DNA of 64,000 nucleotides. It comes from Pectobacterium sp. CFBP8739. Lineage in GTDB: Bacteria; Pseudomonadota; Gammaproteobacteria; Enterobacterales; Enterobacteriaceae. The translations under genes were made by a program, and so were the position numbers. This document shows, one piece after another, positions 36,083-46,586 of this stretch. The DNA lies in contig NZ_JACDRR010000010.1 in NCBI RefSeq assembly GCF_013449375.1, forward strand, positions 341,997-405,996, in the 5' to 3' direction. How positions within the stretch are numbered: the stretch's first letter is position 1; each line of letters begins with the position of its first letter. The notes beneath the pieces were generated by a model. That model was not told where the DNA came from. It saw only the letters and a list, made by a program, of their open reading frames with translations, and did no database searches.

Positions 36083-38113
36083 TTATTTGACCTGCATGCC
36101 CGGTTGGGCGCCGCTGTCTGGGCTCAGCAGGAAGATATCTTTGCCGCCGGGACCGGCTGCCATCACCATCCCTTCCGAGATGCCGAAGCGCATTTTACGC
36201 GGTGCCAGATTGGCGACCATGACAGTTAAGCGACCTTCCAGTTTGGCCGGGTCGGGATACGCTTCGCGAATACCGGAGAAGACCTGACGAGTTTCGCCGC
36301 CCAGATCCAACGTCAAACGTAATAGTTTGTCAGAGCCGTCAACCAATTCAGCTTGCTTAATCAAGGCGATGCGCATATCGACTTTAGCAAAATCGTCAAA
36401 GTTGATGGTGTCCTGCACCGGATTATCTGCCAGTGGGCCAGACACAACTTTTTGTGCGGCGACCATGTCTTCTTTCGACGCATCAACCATTGCGTTAACT
36501 TTATCCAGATCAATACGGTTGAACAGCGCTTTGAATGGACTAACCTGATGGCTCAGCAGCGGCGTGGCAATTGCATCCCAACTCAGTTCCGTGTTCAAAA
36601 ACGCTTCCGTGCGCTGTGCCAATGCAGGCAGCACGGGCTTCAGGTAGGTCATCAGTACGCGGAACAGGTTGATGCCCATTGAGCAAATAGCTTGCAGATC
36701 TTCATCCCGACCTTCTGCTTTCGCTACAACCCATGGTGCCTGTTCGTCAACGTAGCGGTTGGCGATATCCGCCAACGCCATGATCTCACGAATGGCACGG
36801 CCGGATTCACGGCTGCTATAGGCTTCCGCAATGCTGGTGGCGGCATCGGTGAAGGTTTTGTACAGCTCAGCATCGGCCAGTGTGTCCGCCAACTTGCCGT
36901 CAAAGCGCTTGTTGATGAAACCAGCATTACGCGATGCTAGGTTGACGACCTTGTTCACGATGTCAGCATTCACGCGCTGCACGAAATCTTCCAGATTCAG
37001 ATCGATGTCATCAATGCGAGAAGACAGTTTTGCCGCGTAGTAATAACGCAGGCAATCGGCATCCAGATGTTGCAGATACGTGCCCGCTTTGATGAAGGTA
37101 CCGCGTGATTTAGACATCTTGGCACCGTTGACGGTGACATAACCATGTACGAACAGGTTTGTCGGCTTACGGAAACCGCTGCCTTCCAGCATCGCCGGCC
37201 AGAACAGGCTGTGGAAATAAACGATGTCTTTACCGATGAAGTGATACAAATCTGCGTCGGAGTCTTTCTTCCAGAAATCATCAAAATTCAGATCGCCACG
37301 CTTGTCGCACAGATTTTTGAACGACCCCATGTAGCCGATTGGCGCATCTAGCCAGACATAAAAATATTTGCCCGGCGCATCAGGAATTTCAAAACCGAAA
37401 TACGGTGCGTCTCGGGTAATGTCCCACTGTTGCAGGCCAGAGTCGAACCACTCCTGCATCTTATTAGCGACTTGTTCCTGCAATGCGCCGGAACGCGTCC
37501 AGGCTTGCAGCATCTCGCTGAACGCAGGCAGATCGAAGAAGAAGTGTTCGGTTTCACGCATTTCTGGCGTGGCACCAGACACCACAGACTTTGGTTCGAT
37601 CAGCTCTGTTGGGCTGTAGGTCGCACCGCAGACTTCGCAGTTATCGCCGTATTGGTCGGCTGCCTTACATTTCGGGCAGGTGCCTTTGACGAAACGATCC
37701 GGCAGGAACATGCCTTTCTCTGGATCGTACAGCTGAGAAATGGTGCGATTTTTAATAAAGCCGTTCTCTTTCAGTCGACGATAAATCAGACCTGACAGCT
37801 CACGGTTCTCTTCGCTATGCGTAGAGTGGTAGTTGTCATAGCTGATATTGAAACCGGCAAAGTCCTGCTGATGCTCCTGACTCATCGCCGCAATCATCTC
37901 TTCCGGCGCAATCCCCATCTGCTGTGCTTTCAGCATGATTGGCGTGCCGTGAGCGTCGTCCGCACAGATAAAGTGAACCTGGTTGCCGCGCATTCGCTGG
38001 TAACGAACCCAAATATCGGCCTGAACGTGTTCAAGCATATGACCGAGGTGGATTGAACCATTAGCGTAAGGCAGCGCGCACGTTACCAGGATTTTCTTTG
38101 CGACTTGAGTCAT
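36083..38113 (-). CDS. metG: Methionyl-tRNA synthetase
   Basis: Charges tRNA-Met in the cytosol. It has 676 residues, matching E. coli MetG. The class I signature [11 protein letters not shown] is at residues 17-27, zinc-finger cysteines are in [17 protein letters not shown] (about 145-161), KMSKS is in [11 protein letters not shown] near residue 333, and the C-terminal EMAP/Trbp111-like tRNA-binding and dimer domain runs from about residue 575 ([20 protein letters not shown]). The start [10 protein letters not shown] at 38113 is preferred; the 64 extra in-frame residues upstream have no family counterpart. Divergent from apbC, as in E. coli. Confidence 0.98.
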   Translation of the reverse strand: MTQVAKKILVTCALPYANGSIHLGHMLEHVQADIWVRYQRMRGNQVHFICADDAHGTPIMLKAQQMGIAPEEMIAAMSQEHQQDFAGFNISYDNYHSTHSEENRELSGLIYRRLKENGFIKNRTISQLYDPEKGMFLPDRFVKGTCPKCKAADQYGDNCEVCGATYSPTELIEPKSVVSGATPEMRETEHFFFDLPAFSEMLQAWTRSGALQEQVANKMQEWFDSGLQQWDITRDAPYFGFEIPDAPGKYFYVWLDAPIGYMGSFKNLCDKRGDLNFDDFWKKDSDADLYHFIGKDIVYFHSLFWPAMLEGSGFRKPTNLFVHGYVTVNGAKMSKSRGTFIKAGTYLQHLDADCLRYYYAAKLSSRIDDIDLNLEDFVQRVNADIVNKVVNLASRNAGFINKRFDGKLADTLADAELYKTFTDAATSIAEAYSSRESGRAIREIMALADIANRYVDEQAPWVVAKAEGRDEDLQAICSMGINLFRVLMTYLKPVLPALAQRTEAFLNTELSWDAIATPLLSHQVSPFKALFNRIDLDKVNAMVDASKEDMVAAQKVVSGPLADNPVQDTINFDDFAKVDMRIALIKQAELVDGSDKLLRLTLDLGGETRQVFSGIREAYPDPAKLEGRLTVMVANLAPRKMRFGISEGMVMAAGPGGKDIFLLSPDSGAQPGMQVK

Positions 38114-38336
38114 GAGGAACTTGCTTTCTTTTGTGAATAGAGGGAGATCGATGTTAACCGATAGCGCCTTGCTGCGTAAACCGCTGGCGTGAGTAAAAAC
38201 GGCAGGAAACCCCCTAGCTGATTTTAATTTGCGTAGCGTTTCCACGTTTTTGACGCCGAAGAGCGTCAGGCTCCCCTCGCTCTGGTATGCTATATACGGT
38301 CTCAACGGTCAAATATGAGAATTTCAAGGAGCCGGA

Positions 38337-39446
38337 ATGAACGCGACAGTCCCCGAACAACGCCCTGAAGCACTACGTGCGATGGTCGCCGGGGTTTTAT
38401 CTACTTTTCAGCACCCGACACTGAAAAATAATCTGACGACACTCAATGCGCTGCGCCATTGTGCGCTGCTGGATAACGTGTTGCATATCGAACTGACGAT
38501 GCCGTTTGTCTGGCTGAGCGGTTTGGCAGTATTAAAAGAAACGGCTAGCGATGAGCTATTACGTTTATCAGGCGCAAAGGCGGTCGAATGGCGTTTAACG
38601 CACGATATCGCGACGTTGCGTCGGGTTAACGATCAAGCCGGCGTGAAGGGCGTTAAAAACATCATTGCCGTCAGCTCCGGCAAAGGTGGAGTCGGCAAAT
38701 CGAGTACGGCGGTCAACATGGCGCTTGCGCTGGCGGCTGAAGGTGCGAATGTGGGCATTCTGGATGCCGATATCTATGGCCCTTCTATTCCCACGATGCT
38801 GGGTTCGGCCAGTGAGCGCCCAACCTCGCCAGACGGTCAACATATGGCGCCGATTATCGCGCACGGTCTGGCAACCAACTCGATTGGTTATCTGGTCACG
38901 GACGATAACGCGATGGTGTGGCGTGGGCCGATGGCCAGCAAGGCGTTATTGCAATTATTGCAGGATACACTCTGGCCGGATCTGGACTATCTGGTATTAG
39001 ATATGCCGCCTGGCACGGGTGATATTCAACTGACACTGGCGCAGAATATTCCTGTCACGGGTGCCGTCGTCGTGACGACGCCACAGGATATCGCACTGAT
39101 GGATGCCATGAAGGGCATCGCGATGTTTGAAAAAGTCAGTGTGCCGGTACTGGGCATCGTTGAGAATATGAGCGTACATATCTGTAGCAACTGTGGTCAT
39201 CTGGAGCCGATCTTCGGTACGGGCGGTGCACAGAAGCTGGCGGAGAAATACCACTGTTCCCTATTAGGCCAGCTTCCGCTGCACATCTCCCTGCGTGAAG
39301 ATCTTGACCGCGGTGAGCCGACGGTCGTCAGCCAGCCGGGCAGTGAATTCACGTCTCTGTACCGTGAGTTGGCAGGGCAGGTTGCCGCTCAGCTCTACTG
39401 GCAGGGTGCCGTTATTCCCGGCGAAATTTCTTTCCGGGCACTGTAG
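38337..39446 (+). CDS. apbC: Iron-sulfur cluster carrier ApbC (Mrp)
   Basis: P-loop ATPase that binds and transfers Fe-S clusters in the cytosol; 369 residues as in E. coli Mrp. It has an N-terminal MIP18-like domain (residues 10-95), the deviant Walker A SSGKGGVGKSS near residue 118, DADIYGPSIP, Walker B LDMPPGTGD and the cluster-binding CxxC in HICSNCGH near residue 283. AAGGAG precedes the ATG. The divergent arrangement with metG is conserved in enterobacteria. Confidence 0.97.
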   Translation: MNATVPEQRPEALRAMVAGVLSTFQHPTLKNNLTTLNALRHCALLDNVLHIELTMPFVWLSGLAVLKETASDELLRLSGAKAVEWRLTHDIATLRRVNDQAGVKGVKNIIAVSSGKGGVGKSSTAVNMALALAAEGANVGILDADIYGPSIPTMLGSASERPTSPDGQHMAPIIAHGLATNSIGYLVTDDNAMVWRGPMASKALLQLLQDTLWPDLDYLVLDMPPGTGDIQLTLAQNIPVTGAVVVTTPQDIALMDAMKGIAMFEKVSVPVLGIVENMSVHICSNCGHLEPIFGTGGAQKLAEKYHCSLLGQLPLHISLREDLDRGEPTVVSQPGSEFTSLYRELAGQVAAQLYWQGAVIPGEISFRAL

Positions 39447-39457
39447 CCCGCTATAAG

Positions 39458-39477
39458 GCCGGGATCTGTCCCGGCTT
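39458..39477 (+). terminator. Weak stem-loop after apbC
   Basis: GCCGGGA - TCTG - TCCCGGC, only two T residues following. It sits 11 bases past the apbC stop. Confidence 0.5.
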
Positions 39478-39621
39478 GACCCTGCGCCAGTCCTTGCTTC
39501 TCTGGGGCGCAATGCGCGGAAAGGGTGGCGTGAAGGGGGCTAACTCCCTATAATTGCGGCGTCAAAGCGCCTATTGGCGCATTCCCCTCTCTTTATTTAT
39601 GTTAATCAGGTCGTTAATACC

Positions 39622-40263
39622 ATGACTGATCAGTCTCACCAGTGTGTCATCATCGGGATCTCAGGAGCGTCCGCTTCGGGTAAAAGTCTTATTTCCAGTA
39701 CCTTGTATCGGGAATTACGCGATCAGGTCGGCGATCAGCATATCGGGGTGATATCTGAAGACAGCTATTATAAAGATCAAAGCCACCTGACGATGGAAGA
39801 GCGGGTAAAAACCAACTATGACCACCCGAGTTCAATGGATCACAGCCTGCTGCTGAAGCATTTACAGATGCTTAAAGCGGGTCAGGCAATTGAAGTCCCG
39901 CAGTACAGCTATGTCGAACACACCCGCAAGCAGGAAACGGTGCATATTGAGCTGAAAAAGGTCATTATCCTTGAAGGTATCCTGTTGTTGACGGATGCAC
40001 GCCTGCGCGATGAGATGAATTTCTCTATTTTTGTCGATACGCCGCTGGATATTTGCCTGCTGCGCCGTATGCGCCGCGATGTGAATGAGCGCGGACGCTC
40101 CATGGATTCTGTGATGGAACAGTATCAGAAAACCGTGCGCCCGATGTTCCTGCAATTCATTGAGCCATCCAAGCAGTACGCCGATATTATCGTGCCGCGC
40201 GGTGGGAAAAACCGTATTGCGATTGATATTTTGAAAGCCAAGATAAGCCAATTCTTTGAATAA
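39622..40263 (+). CDS. udk: Uridine kinase
   Basis: GTP/ATP-dependent phosphorylation of uridine and cytidine in pyrimidine salvage. It has 213 residues, as in E. coli. The P-loop [11 protein letters not shown] is at residues 12-22; [18 protein letters not shown] and the LID-region arginines [13 protein letters not shown] are also present. The start MTDQSHQ at 39622 is preferred over an earlier in-frame ATG by family length. First of the conserved udk-dcd-asmA series. Confidence 0.97.
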   Translation: MTDQSHQCVIIGISGASASGKSLISSTLYRELRDQVGDQHIGVISEDSYYKDQSHLTMEERVKTNYDHPSSMDHSLLLKHLQMLKAGQAIEVPQYSYVEHTRKQETVHIELKKVIILEGILLLTDARLRDEMNFSIFVDTPLDICLLRRMRRDVNERGRSMDSVMEQYQKTVRPMFLQFIEPSKQYADIIVPRGGKNRIAIDILKAKISQFFE

Positions 40264-40387
40264 GATACCCTGAATCATTCAGGTTGTGTGACCGGCGTTG
40301 ACGTTTGGTACACGCCGCCGCAGTGTGATGTATGACGGAAAGAGATGAGGTTTATCTGATAGATACCGGTGTCGAATGGAGAATAAA

Positions 40388-40969
40388 ATGAGACTGTGTG
40401 ACCGTGACATTGAAGCCTGGCTGGATGATGGCCGACTGGTGATTACGCCCCGTCCGCCAACCGAGAGGATCTCTGGCGCGACCGTTGATGTTCGCCTGGG
40501 AAATCAGTTTCGCGTCTTCCGCGGACACACCGCGCCTTTCATTGATTTAAGCGGGCCGAAGGATGAGGTCAGTGCGGCGTTGGATCGCGTCATGAGTGAT
40601 GAAATCAATTTACCAGAAGGTGAGGCGTTCTTCCTGCATCCGGGAGAGTTAGCGCTGGCAGTGACGTTTGAATCCGTGACGCTGCCGGATAACTTGGTTG
40701 GCTGGCTGGATGGCCGCTCTTCGCTGGCACGCCTGGGATTGATGGTTCACGTCACCGCACACCGTATTGATCCCGGTTGGCAAGGAAGAATTGTGCTGGA
40801 GTTCTATAATTCAGGTAAGTTGCCGTTGGCGCTACGCCCCGGCATGATGATTGGCGCTCTGAGTTTTGAACCGCTTTCCGGGCCGGCGGCTCGTCCTTAC
40901 AACCGCCGTCAGGATGCCAAATATAAAGATCAACAGGGTGCGGTAGCGAGCCGGATCGATAAAGACTAA
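40388..40969 (+). CDS. dcd: dCTP deaminase
   Basis: Converts dCTP to dUTP, feeding dTTP synthesis. It has 193 residues, the length of E. coli Dcd. Conserved segments include [10 protein letters not shown] (near residue 110), [11 protein letters not shown] with the catalytic region, and the glutamate in [11 protein letters not shown] near residue 138; the flexible C-terminal tail is present ([13 protein letters not shown]). The ATG at 40388 (MRLCDRDIE) is chosen; an upstream in-frame start adds four residues not found in the family. Confidence 0.98.
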   Translation: MRLCDRDIEAWLDDGRLVITPRPPTERISGATVDVRLGNQFRVFRGHTAPFIDLSGPKDEVSAALDRVMSDEINLPEGEAFFLHPGELALAVTFESVTLPDNLVGWLDGRSSLARLGLMVHVTAHRIDPGWQGRIVLEFYNSGKLPLALRPGMMIGALSFEPLSGPAARPYNRRQDAKYKDQQGAVASRIDKD

Positions 40970-41032
40970 GCGTCTGGCGATAGGCCTGTAGGGTAAAAAG
41001 CAGGTGGCCGAGCGTTTCGCAATGAGGATGGC

Positions 41033-42868
41033 ATGAGAAGATTTCTGACGACGCTAGCAATTCTGCTTGTGGTGCTAGTAGCAGGAATGACGGCCTTGGT
41101 CGTACTGGTTAATCCCAATGACTTCCGCGCCTACATGGTGAAGCAGGTTGAGGAACGTAGCGGCTATCGCCTCCAACTGGACGGCGATCTGCGCTGGCAT
41201 GTGTGGCCGCAGTTGAGCATACTATCCGGCGGGATGTCGTTGAGCGCACCGGGATCCAGTGCGCCGATTGTCAGCGCCGAGAACATGCGCCTTGATGTGC
41301 AGCTGTGGCCGCTGTTGTCGCATCGGCTCGCGGTCAAGCAGGTGATGCTGAAAGGGGCGATTATTAGCCTGACGCCGGAAAGCGAAGCCAAGCAGGCCAA
41401 CAATGCCCCCATTGCTCCGGCGGGTTCGCAAGCCCCATCTGAAGAACGGCGCTGGCGGCTGGATATCGATAAGATAAAAGTCGCTGATAGCCTGTTGGTT
41501 CTGCAACGCAGCAATAATGAGCAGATTAATGTTCGCGATATTAATCTTGCGATGGAGCAGAGCAGCGACCGCCAGGTCAATATTGAATTATCAAGCCGCA
41601 TCAATCGCGATCAGCGCGATATTGCCTTCTCGCTTGCTGCAGATGTTGATTTGCTGCATTTTCCCCAGCAGATTAATGCCAATATCACCAAGTTGGATTA
41701 CCAGCTTCAGGGCGCTGGAATACCCGCAAACGGTATCAGCGGCACAGGGCGTGTTCAGGCAAGTTATCAACAGCAGCCTGAAAAAATCACATTCAGCCAG
41801 CTTTCACTCAATACCAATAATAGCCAGCTGTCTGGTGCGGGGAGCGTGACGCTGGGGGATATCCCACATTACGAATTAGATCTGCTGTCTGAGAAGCTGG
41901 ATTTGGATTCCCTGCTGGGGATCGCGTCGATAAAAGAGAACAATGCCGCTGTCGTGCCGGCTAAATCCTCAGCCCCTGTGATTTCAAATGAAAGTGGATT
42001 AACCAAGCCAGAAGATAGCTTACAGGCATTCACTGCGCGTTTGTCGCTACAGGCTGCGACGATGATCTACCGCGGGCTTGATGTCCGGCAGTTTACGCTA
42101 CGGGCAGAGAATCAGCCGAGACTGCTGGATATTACAACGTTGAGCGGCGAACTGGGCAGTGGACATTTCTCATTCCCCAGTAAAGTTGTGACGAAGCCAT
42201 CAACTAACATCATGTTACGCCCAGAGCTCAAGGATATTGAGTTATCCCAGTTAATGTCAGCATTTGCGCTGCCCGCTGAGACGGTCAGTGGCAAATTGTC
42301 GATGGTGGGGCAGTTCAGTGGCAACAGCTTTACGCTACCTGCGTTGCTCCAGCAGTGGCAGGGAACGGCGACGCTGCAAAGCAATAACGTTCGTCTACAG
42401 GGTTTGAATATCCAGCAAATGGTGCAGATGGCCGTTGCGCGTAGTAATGGCAATGTGCGAGGACAAGAGCGCTACGAGCGTTACACTGAGCTACAACAGC
42501 TGACGGGAAAGGCCCAGTTGAACGCGGGTAAGCTGCGCCTTACCGATCTCAATGGCCGTTCAGAACTGTTGTCACTAAACGGTGTTGGACAATTCGATTT
42601 GCTTGCCCAGACGTGTGATGTCAATTTGAATGTCTCTATCACTCAAGGATGGCAGGGCGATGAGCAACTGGTCAGTGTGCTGAAAAACACAGCGATCCCG
42701 TTACGCGTCTATGGCGAGTGGGATAAATTAAATTATCAGCTACAGGTCGATCAGTTGCTGCGTAAACGCCTACAGGACGAGCTGAAGAAGCGCCTGAATG
42801 ACTGGGCCAGCCAAAACCAGCAAAGCCAAAAGGGCAAGGATCTGAAGCAACTCCTCGATCGTCTTTAA
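41033..42868 (+). CDS. asmA: AsmA, inner-membrane AsmA-family protein
   Basis: A 611-residue protein with one N-terminal transmembrane helix (residues 3-25, FLTTLAILLVVLVAGMTALV) and a large periplasmic part belonging to the AsmA/TamB-type lipid-transfer-like superfamily. The AsmA N-terminal domain (NPNDFRAYMVKQVEERSGYR) and C-terminal AsmA_2 domain (TLQSNNVRLQGLNIQQMVQ and following) are evident. Members influence outer-membrane lipid and porin homeostasis. Length (E. coli 617) and position after dcd match. Confidence 0.95.
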   Translation: MRRFLTTLAILLVVLVAGMTALVVLVNPNDFRAYMVKQVEERSGYRLQLDGDLRWHVWPQLSILSGGMSLSAPGSSAPIVSAENMRLDVQLWPLLSHRLAVKQVMLKGAIISLTPESEAKQANNAPIAPAGSQAPSEERRWRLDIDKIKVADSLLVLQRSNNEQINVRDINLAMEQSSDRQVNIELSSRINRDQRDIAFSLAADVDLLHFPQQINANITKLDYQLQGAGIPANGISGTGRVQASYQQQPEKITFSQLSLNTNNSQLSGAGSVTLGDIPHYELDLLSEKLDLDSLLGIASIKENNAAVVPAKSSAPVISNESGLTKPEDSLQAFTARLSLQAATMIYRGLDVRQFTLRAENQPRLLDITTLSGELGSGHFSFPSKVVTKPSTNIMLRPELKDIELSQLMSAFALPAETVSGKLSMVGQFSGNSFTLPALLQQWQGTATLQSNNVRLQGLNIQQMVQMAVARSNGNVRGQERYERYTELQQLTGKAQLNAGKLRLTDLNGRSELLSLNGVGQFDLLAQTCDVNLNVSITQGWQGDEQLVSVLKNTAIPLRVYGEWDKLNYQLQVDQLLRKRLQDELKKRLNDWASQNQQSQKGKDLKQLLDRL

Positions 42869-42890
42869 TTTCTGAAATATCTCGCTTTAG

Positions 42891-42920
42891 CCAGAGTGCT
42901 GACAGGAATCAGCACTCTGG
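42891..42920 (+). terminator. Stem-loop after asmA
   Basis: A perfect 12-bp stem CCAGAGTGCTGA / TCAGCACTCTGG with a 6-nt loop CAGGAA, 22 bases past the asmA stop. The T-rich stretch only begins about 12 bases later. Confidence 0.7.
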
Positions 42921-43130
42921 CCGTATTTCACCCTTTTTTCTCTCTGGTTTGTCATCCTCCCTCGGCCTTTCCTTGCGCCCTGTGTCTCTTTTTTAATGCT
43001 GAATATTGATATATTTCTCTTTTTTTATTTTCTAAAGCAGTAAACTTCGCTACCTATTTTCGGCACGGCATGACACTGTTGCCGGAGAAGATCTGTCGGA
43101 TAATTTATTACTTAGGTATTGAAACCCACT

Positions 43131-44483
43131 ATGCTCGAACTTTTGATTGGTGTTGCTGTAACGATTCTGGTCGGTCGTTACATTATAAAAGGGTATTCCG
43201 CGACTGGCGTATTGCTGGTTGGGGGCCTATTACTTTTGGCAATCAGTGCCATGCTGGGGAAAAACGTCCTGCCCGCCAGCGCGAAAGCGACAGGCTGGAG
43301 CGCAACGGATATTGTTGAATACGTAAAAATTTTGCTGATGAGTCGCGGTGGCGATCTCGGCATGATGATTATGGTGCTGTGTGGTTTTGCCGCTTATATG
43401 ACGCACATTGGTGCCAATGATGTCGTCGTCAAACTGGTTTCCCGTCCGCTGAAAATGATTAACTCGCCTTATTTACTGATGATTGCGGCCTATTTTGTCG
43501 CCTGTCTGATGTCGCTGGCGGTGTCATCAGCAACCGGACTGGGAGTGCTGTTAATGGCGACATTATTCCCTGTCATGGTGAACGTCGGGATTAGCCGTGG
43601 AGCTGCTGCCGCAATCTGCGCCTCTCCGGTGGCGCTGATCCTGTCGCCGACGTCGGGCGATGTCGTGCTGGCGGCTCAGGCATCGCAGATGAAACTCGTG
43701 GATTTCGCCTTTAAGGCCACGTTACCTATTTCTATCTTGGCAATCGTGTGCATGGCTGTCGCGCATTTCTTCTGGCAACGCTATCTGGATAATAAAGCGA
43801 ATGTCAGCCATGAAATTCTGGACGTCAATGAAATCAAGACCGATGCCCCGCGTTTTTACGCCATTCTGCCGTTTACACCGATCATGGGTGTACTGGTCTT
43901 TGATGGCAAATGGGGGCCGGAGCTTCACATTATCACCGTGCTGGTGATCTGTATGGTGTTGGCTGCGATGCTGGAATTCGCCCGTTCGTTCAATGCGCAA
44001 AAGGTGTTTGATGGGCTGGATGTGGCTTACCGTGGGATGGCCGATGCCTTCTCGAGTGTGGTCATTCTGCTGGTCGCAGCCGGTGTCTTTGCTCAGGGGC
44101 TTGGCACTATTGGCTTTATTAGCGGCCTGATTGGCCTTGCGCAGTCATTTGGCAGCGGTGGATTAGTGATTATGCTGGTGTTGGTTGCGATCACGATGCT
44201 GGCTGCGATGACGACGGGTTCGGGTAACGCGCCGTTTTATGCGTTTGTTGAACTGATTCCAAAGCTGGCGTCGCAAATGGGCATCAACCCGGCCTATCTG
44301 GCCATTCCGATGCTTCAGGCTTCCAATCTGGGCCGTACTATTTCTCCGGTATCTGGCGTAGTCGTTGCCGTTGCTGGGATGGCAAAAATATCACCGTTTG
44401 AGGTGGTGAAGCGCACATCGGTGCCTGTTCTGGTTGGGCTGATTGTTGTTGTGATTGCCACAGAGATTATGGTGCCTGCCTGA
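43131..44483 (+). CDS. dcuC: Anaerobic C4-dicarboxylate transporter DcuC
   Basis: An inner-membrane carrier, 450 residues and about 12-14 hydrophobic segments, which exports succinate during fermentation and can exchange fumarate or malate. It is very close to E. coli DcuC over long stretches (ATDIVEYVKILLMSRGGDLG, FAAYMTHIGAND, SSATGLGVLLMATLFPVMVN, TGSGNAPFYAFVE, VVAVAGMAKISPFEVVKRTS). The start is ATG at 43131 (MLELLIGVAV); an in-frame TTG 12 bases earlier is less likely. The gene stands alone between asmA and the toxin-antitoxin genes. Confidence 0.96.
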   Translation: MLELLIGVAVTILVGRYIIKGYSATGVLLVGGLLLLAISAMLGKNVLPASAKATGWSATDIVEYVKILLMSRGGDLGMMIMVLCGFAAYMTHIGANDVVVKLVSRPLKMINSPYLLMIAAYFVACLMSLAVSSATGLGVLLMATLFPVMVNVGISRGAAAAICASPVALILSPTSGDVVLAAQASQMKLVDFAFKATLPISILAIVCMAVAHFFWQRYLDNKANVSHEILDVNEIKTDAPRFYAILPFTPIMGVLVFDGKWGPELHIITVLVICMVLAAMLEFARSFNAQKVFDGLDVAYRGMADAFSSVVILLVAAGVFAQGLGTIGFISGLIGLAQSFGSGGLVIMLVLVAITMLAAMTTGSGNAPFYAFVELIPKLASQMGINPAYLAIPMLQASNLGRTISPVSGVVVAVAGMAKISPFEVVKRTSVPVLVGLIVVVIATEIMVPA

Positions 44484-44505
44484 TAGCAGAAGTTAGGTAA
44501 ACAGC

Positions 44506-44538
44506 AGCACCTTTAAAGCTATGTGCTCTAAAGGTGCT
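44506..44538. terminator. Stem-loop between dcuC and hepT
   Basis: AGCACCTTTA / TAAAGGTGCT, 10-bp perfect stem with a 13-nt loop, lying between two convergent genes and overlapping the last codons of hepT. No clear T-run. Confidence 0.55.
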
Positions 44539-44947
44539 GGCTGTCGCTGTACCAGGCTATTTGTTTGATAAAATGTTCAAAGTCGCTTAAACGATGAGAA
44601 ATGACGTGAATGACAATATCTAAATTGAGCGCCTGATAGTCATGCACGGCAATATTTCTTAATCCCACCATTTTTTGCAAATTATCAGACAAATCAATTG
44701 TAATAATCTGGTTTGCAGCAAGAAGCACGAAGCTATCGCGGCTACTTTGTGGTATGCCTAGCTGCTTGATACGGATAAGATAATTAGCGATATCAATAGC
44801 GGCCTCGCAGGCACGTTGTATGTTAAGTATGACGGAATCTTGCTTGGTGAAATTTTGACGAAACCCTTCTTCAGTATCGAATTCCTCATGAATACGCCGG
44901 AGACATCGTTGTATGGTGCTGCTTTTGTTGATCAAGATATCCGTCAT
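44528..44947 (-). CDS. hepT: HEPN-family toxin HepT
   Basis: A 139-residue all-helical protein of the HEPN/DUF86 (HepT) family, the toxin of the HepT/MntA type. The catalytic RNase motif RX4HXY is present as RNIAVHDY near residues 97-104; its tyrosine is the known target of AMPylation by the antitoxin in characterised systems. It follows mntA with a four-base ATGA overlap (44944-44947), so toxin and antitoxin are translationally coupled with antitoxin first. Full length, with no sign of decay. Confidence 0.93.
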   Translation of the reverse strand: MTDILINKSSTIQRCLRRIHEEFDTEEGFRQNFTKQDSVILNIQRACEAAIDIANYLIRIKQLGIPQSSRDSFVLLAANQIITIDLSDNLQKMVGLRNIAVHDYQALNLDIVIHVISHRLSDFEHFIKQIAWYSDSQHL

Positions 44948-45327
44948 GCTTTTAGATCCTGATGAAAACTACGAATGATATCCGCACGTTCTTGTTGCAG
45001 GTGCTGATACATTGAAAGGGTCGTCATTTCAAATTCTCCTGCCGTTGCTTCCGCATCGTAAAGGAGTTTGCCGTTACGAACGATCTCCATCTTTAATACC
45101 GTCGAGGCCTGCAATAAATCGACAAGATCGACATCACGTCCCACTGCTTTTGCTAACTGATTCGCGAGCTCCCAGCGTTCAATGGGATCTAATACTTTCG
45201 TCGCCATGATAGCGATATCAATGTCGCTGTCTGCTCTGGCGTTGCTTGTAGCCTGGGAACCAAAGAGATAAATAATCTTGATGTCGGGCATCTGTTTTTT
45301 CAGCGTTAAAACGATCTTATCATTCAT
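44944..45327 (-). CDS. mntA: MntA nucleotidyltransferase antitoxin
   Basis: A 127-residue minimal nucleotidyltransferase with the motif GSX10DXD (GSQATSNARADSDIDIA, near residues 23-39) and the third acidic residue in DVDLVDL. In studied relatives the protein adds AMP to the HepT toxin tyrosine and neutralises it. Antitoxin-toxin overlap is four bases. It lies 47 bases downstream of the HipA gene end and on the same strand. Confidence 0.93.
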   Translation of the reverse strand: MNDKIVLTLKKQMPDIKIIYLFGSQATSNARADSDIDIAIMATKVLDPIERWELANQLAKAVGRDVDLVDLLQASTVLKMEIVRNGKLLYDAEATAGEFEMTTLSMYQHLQQERADIIRSFHQDLKA

Positions 45328-45374
45328 ATTGCGATATTTACCTCTCGATAAGATGCCATGATTGTGTGATAGAG

Positions 45375-46586
45375 TTACTCAAATTTCAATTTTCTGTCAT
45401 GCTGGTAGGGTTTGTTAGCATATTGCGTAGTCATGACAGTCGAGACAGATTGGGCGATAGACGTTTTCAAACCATCAAACAGAGAAATTTCAGATGACAG
45501 CCCAATATATTCCAAAATTCCATCTGCTGTCGATTCAATCATTTCCTTTGCGCCACGAATTTTAAAATATTGAGATTCAGCCAATGACAAGAGATGGTTT
45601 TTATCCGGAAAAACTTTACTGTTGGCTAATTTTAAAGCCATCTTGTTGTCTATTGAATCATAGATGAGAGTATGTGTGACGTCATAAATTGGTGATACAA
45701 AAATATTTTTCATGTCCTGAGTATATTGCAGCGCAAAATTTTTTAAGTGAGCATCCCCGTTCCCAATCAAGCAGTTAAATACGATGTATTGATACATTTT
45801 CTCCACTTCAGAAAGACTGCCAGTATAGAGTAACGTGGCTTTTAGTAATGTTTCATAACTGCCAGTATATTTGGCATCAGGGGTGTTTGGTTTTTTCAAT
45901 AATGTCGTGAAATCTTCATAGCCGAGAGCGATACCGTCAGGTCTGTCAAAACGTTCGATAACAAAGGTTTCAAGATTCTCTGATAAATAAACGTTAGGAG
46001 GATTCAGTCCACAATACTTTGCAGCCTCCATGCAGACGAACTCGTTAACGGTCAAAAGTGGAAATTCGTGATCGAACGACTTAACGATTAAATCTTTCTG
46101 TTCAAGAGTGTGGTCTGTCTTTGAAATGCTGACTTTGGGCTGTATTCCAGCCAGAGCGTTGCGCAGATAATATTTTTCCAATAATTGAGGAAACAAGGGT
46201 TCAGTTCCCTGGTAAGTCAATATATCTGACAGGTTGATTGACTCAGTGTCTGGGAGCGTAAATTCACCTGCGTAATTTAGCATTCCAATTCCCCGATCGC
46301 CTTGTAAAGCAAGAAGGTACATATCGTTAACATTGGCATAGCGTGCCAGTTTTTCAGAGATGTAGCGGCGATTAAAACCTTCGGGTAAATTTTGAGAAAA
46401 TATGGGATGCAATGCGCCAGATGAATAACCATCCATACCATTTCCAGTCATGGTTAGTGATACATTAAGTTCATCTTGTGTGGGTTGATAATAATGAACA
46501 GAACCATGGGTTAATATACCGGCTTTGTCTGCATTGGCAAAAACAGTTAGACGATCAACTTTTCTTGGCAGATATGATAGATCCAT
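45375..46586 (-). CDS. hipA: HipA-family serine/threonine kinase toxin
   Basis: A 403-residue HipA-like kinase (E. coli HipA 440) with the N-terminal subdomain (TVFANADKAGILTHG; LSGALHPIFSQ-type region YSSGALHPIFSQNLPEGFNR), the Gly-rich/autophosphorylation loop ALAGIQPKVSISK near residue 150, the catalytic loop NGDAHLKNFAL near residue 272 and the metal-binding SPIYDVTHT near residue 297. HipA of E. coli phosphorylates glutamyl-tRNA synthetase; the target here is unknown. It overlaps hipB by one base. Confidence 0.9.
   Translation of the reverse strand: MDLSYLPRKVDRLTVFANADKAGILTHGSVHYYQPTQDELNVSLTMTGNGMDGYSSGALHPIFSQNLPEGFNRRYISEKLARYANVNDMYLLALQGDRGIGMLNYAGEFTLPDTESINLSDILTYQGTEPLFPQLLEKYYLRNALAGIQPKVSISKTDHTLEQKDLIVKSFDHEFPLLTVNEFVCMEAAKYCGLNPPNVYLSENLETFVIERFDRPDGIALGYEDFTTLLKKPNTPDAKYTGSYETLLKATLLYTGSLSEVEKMYQYIVFNCLIGNGDAHLKNFALQYTQDMKNIFVSPIYDVTHTLIYDSIDNKMALKLANSKVFPDKNHLLSLAESQYFKIRGAKEMIESTADGILEYIGLSSEISLFDGLKTSIAQSVSTVMTTQYANKPYQHDRKLKFE

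Noticed and set aside
43009-43025. A possible FNR box (TTGATATATTT...) upstream of dcuC
   Set aside because: Only one half matches TTGAT; the second half is absent, so it was not annotated despite the expected anaerobic control.
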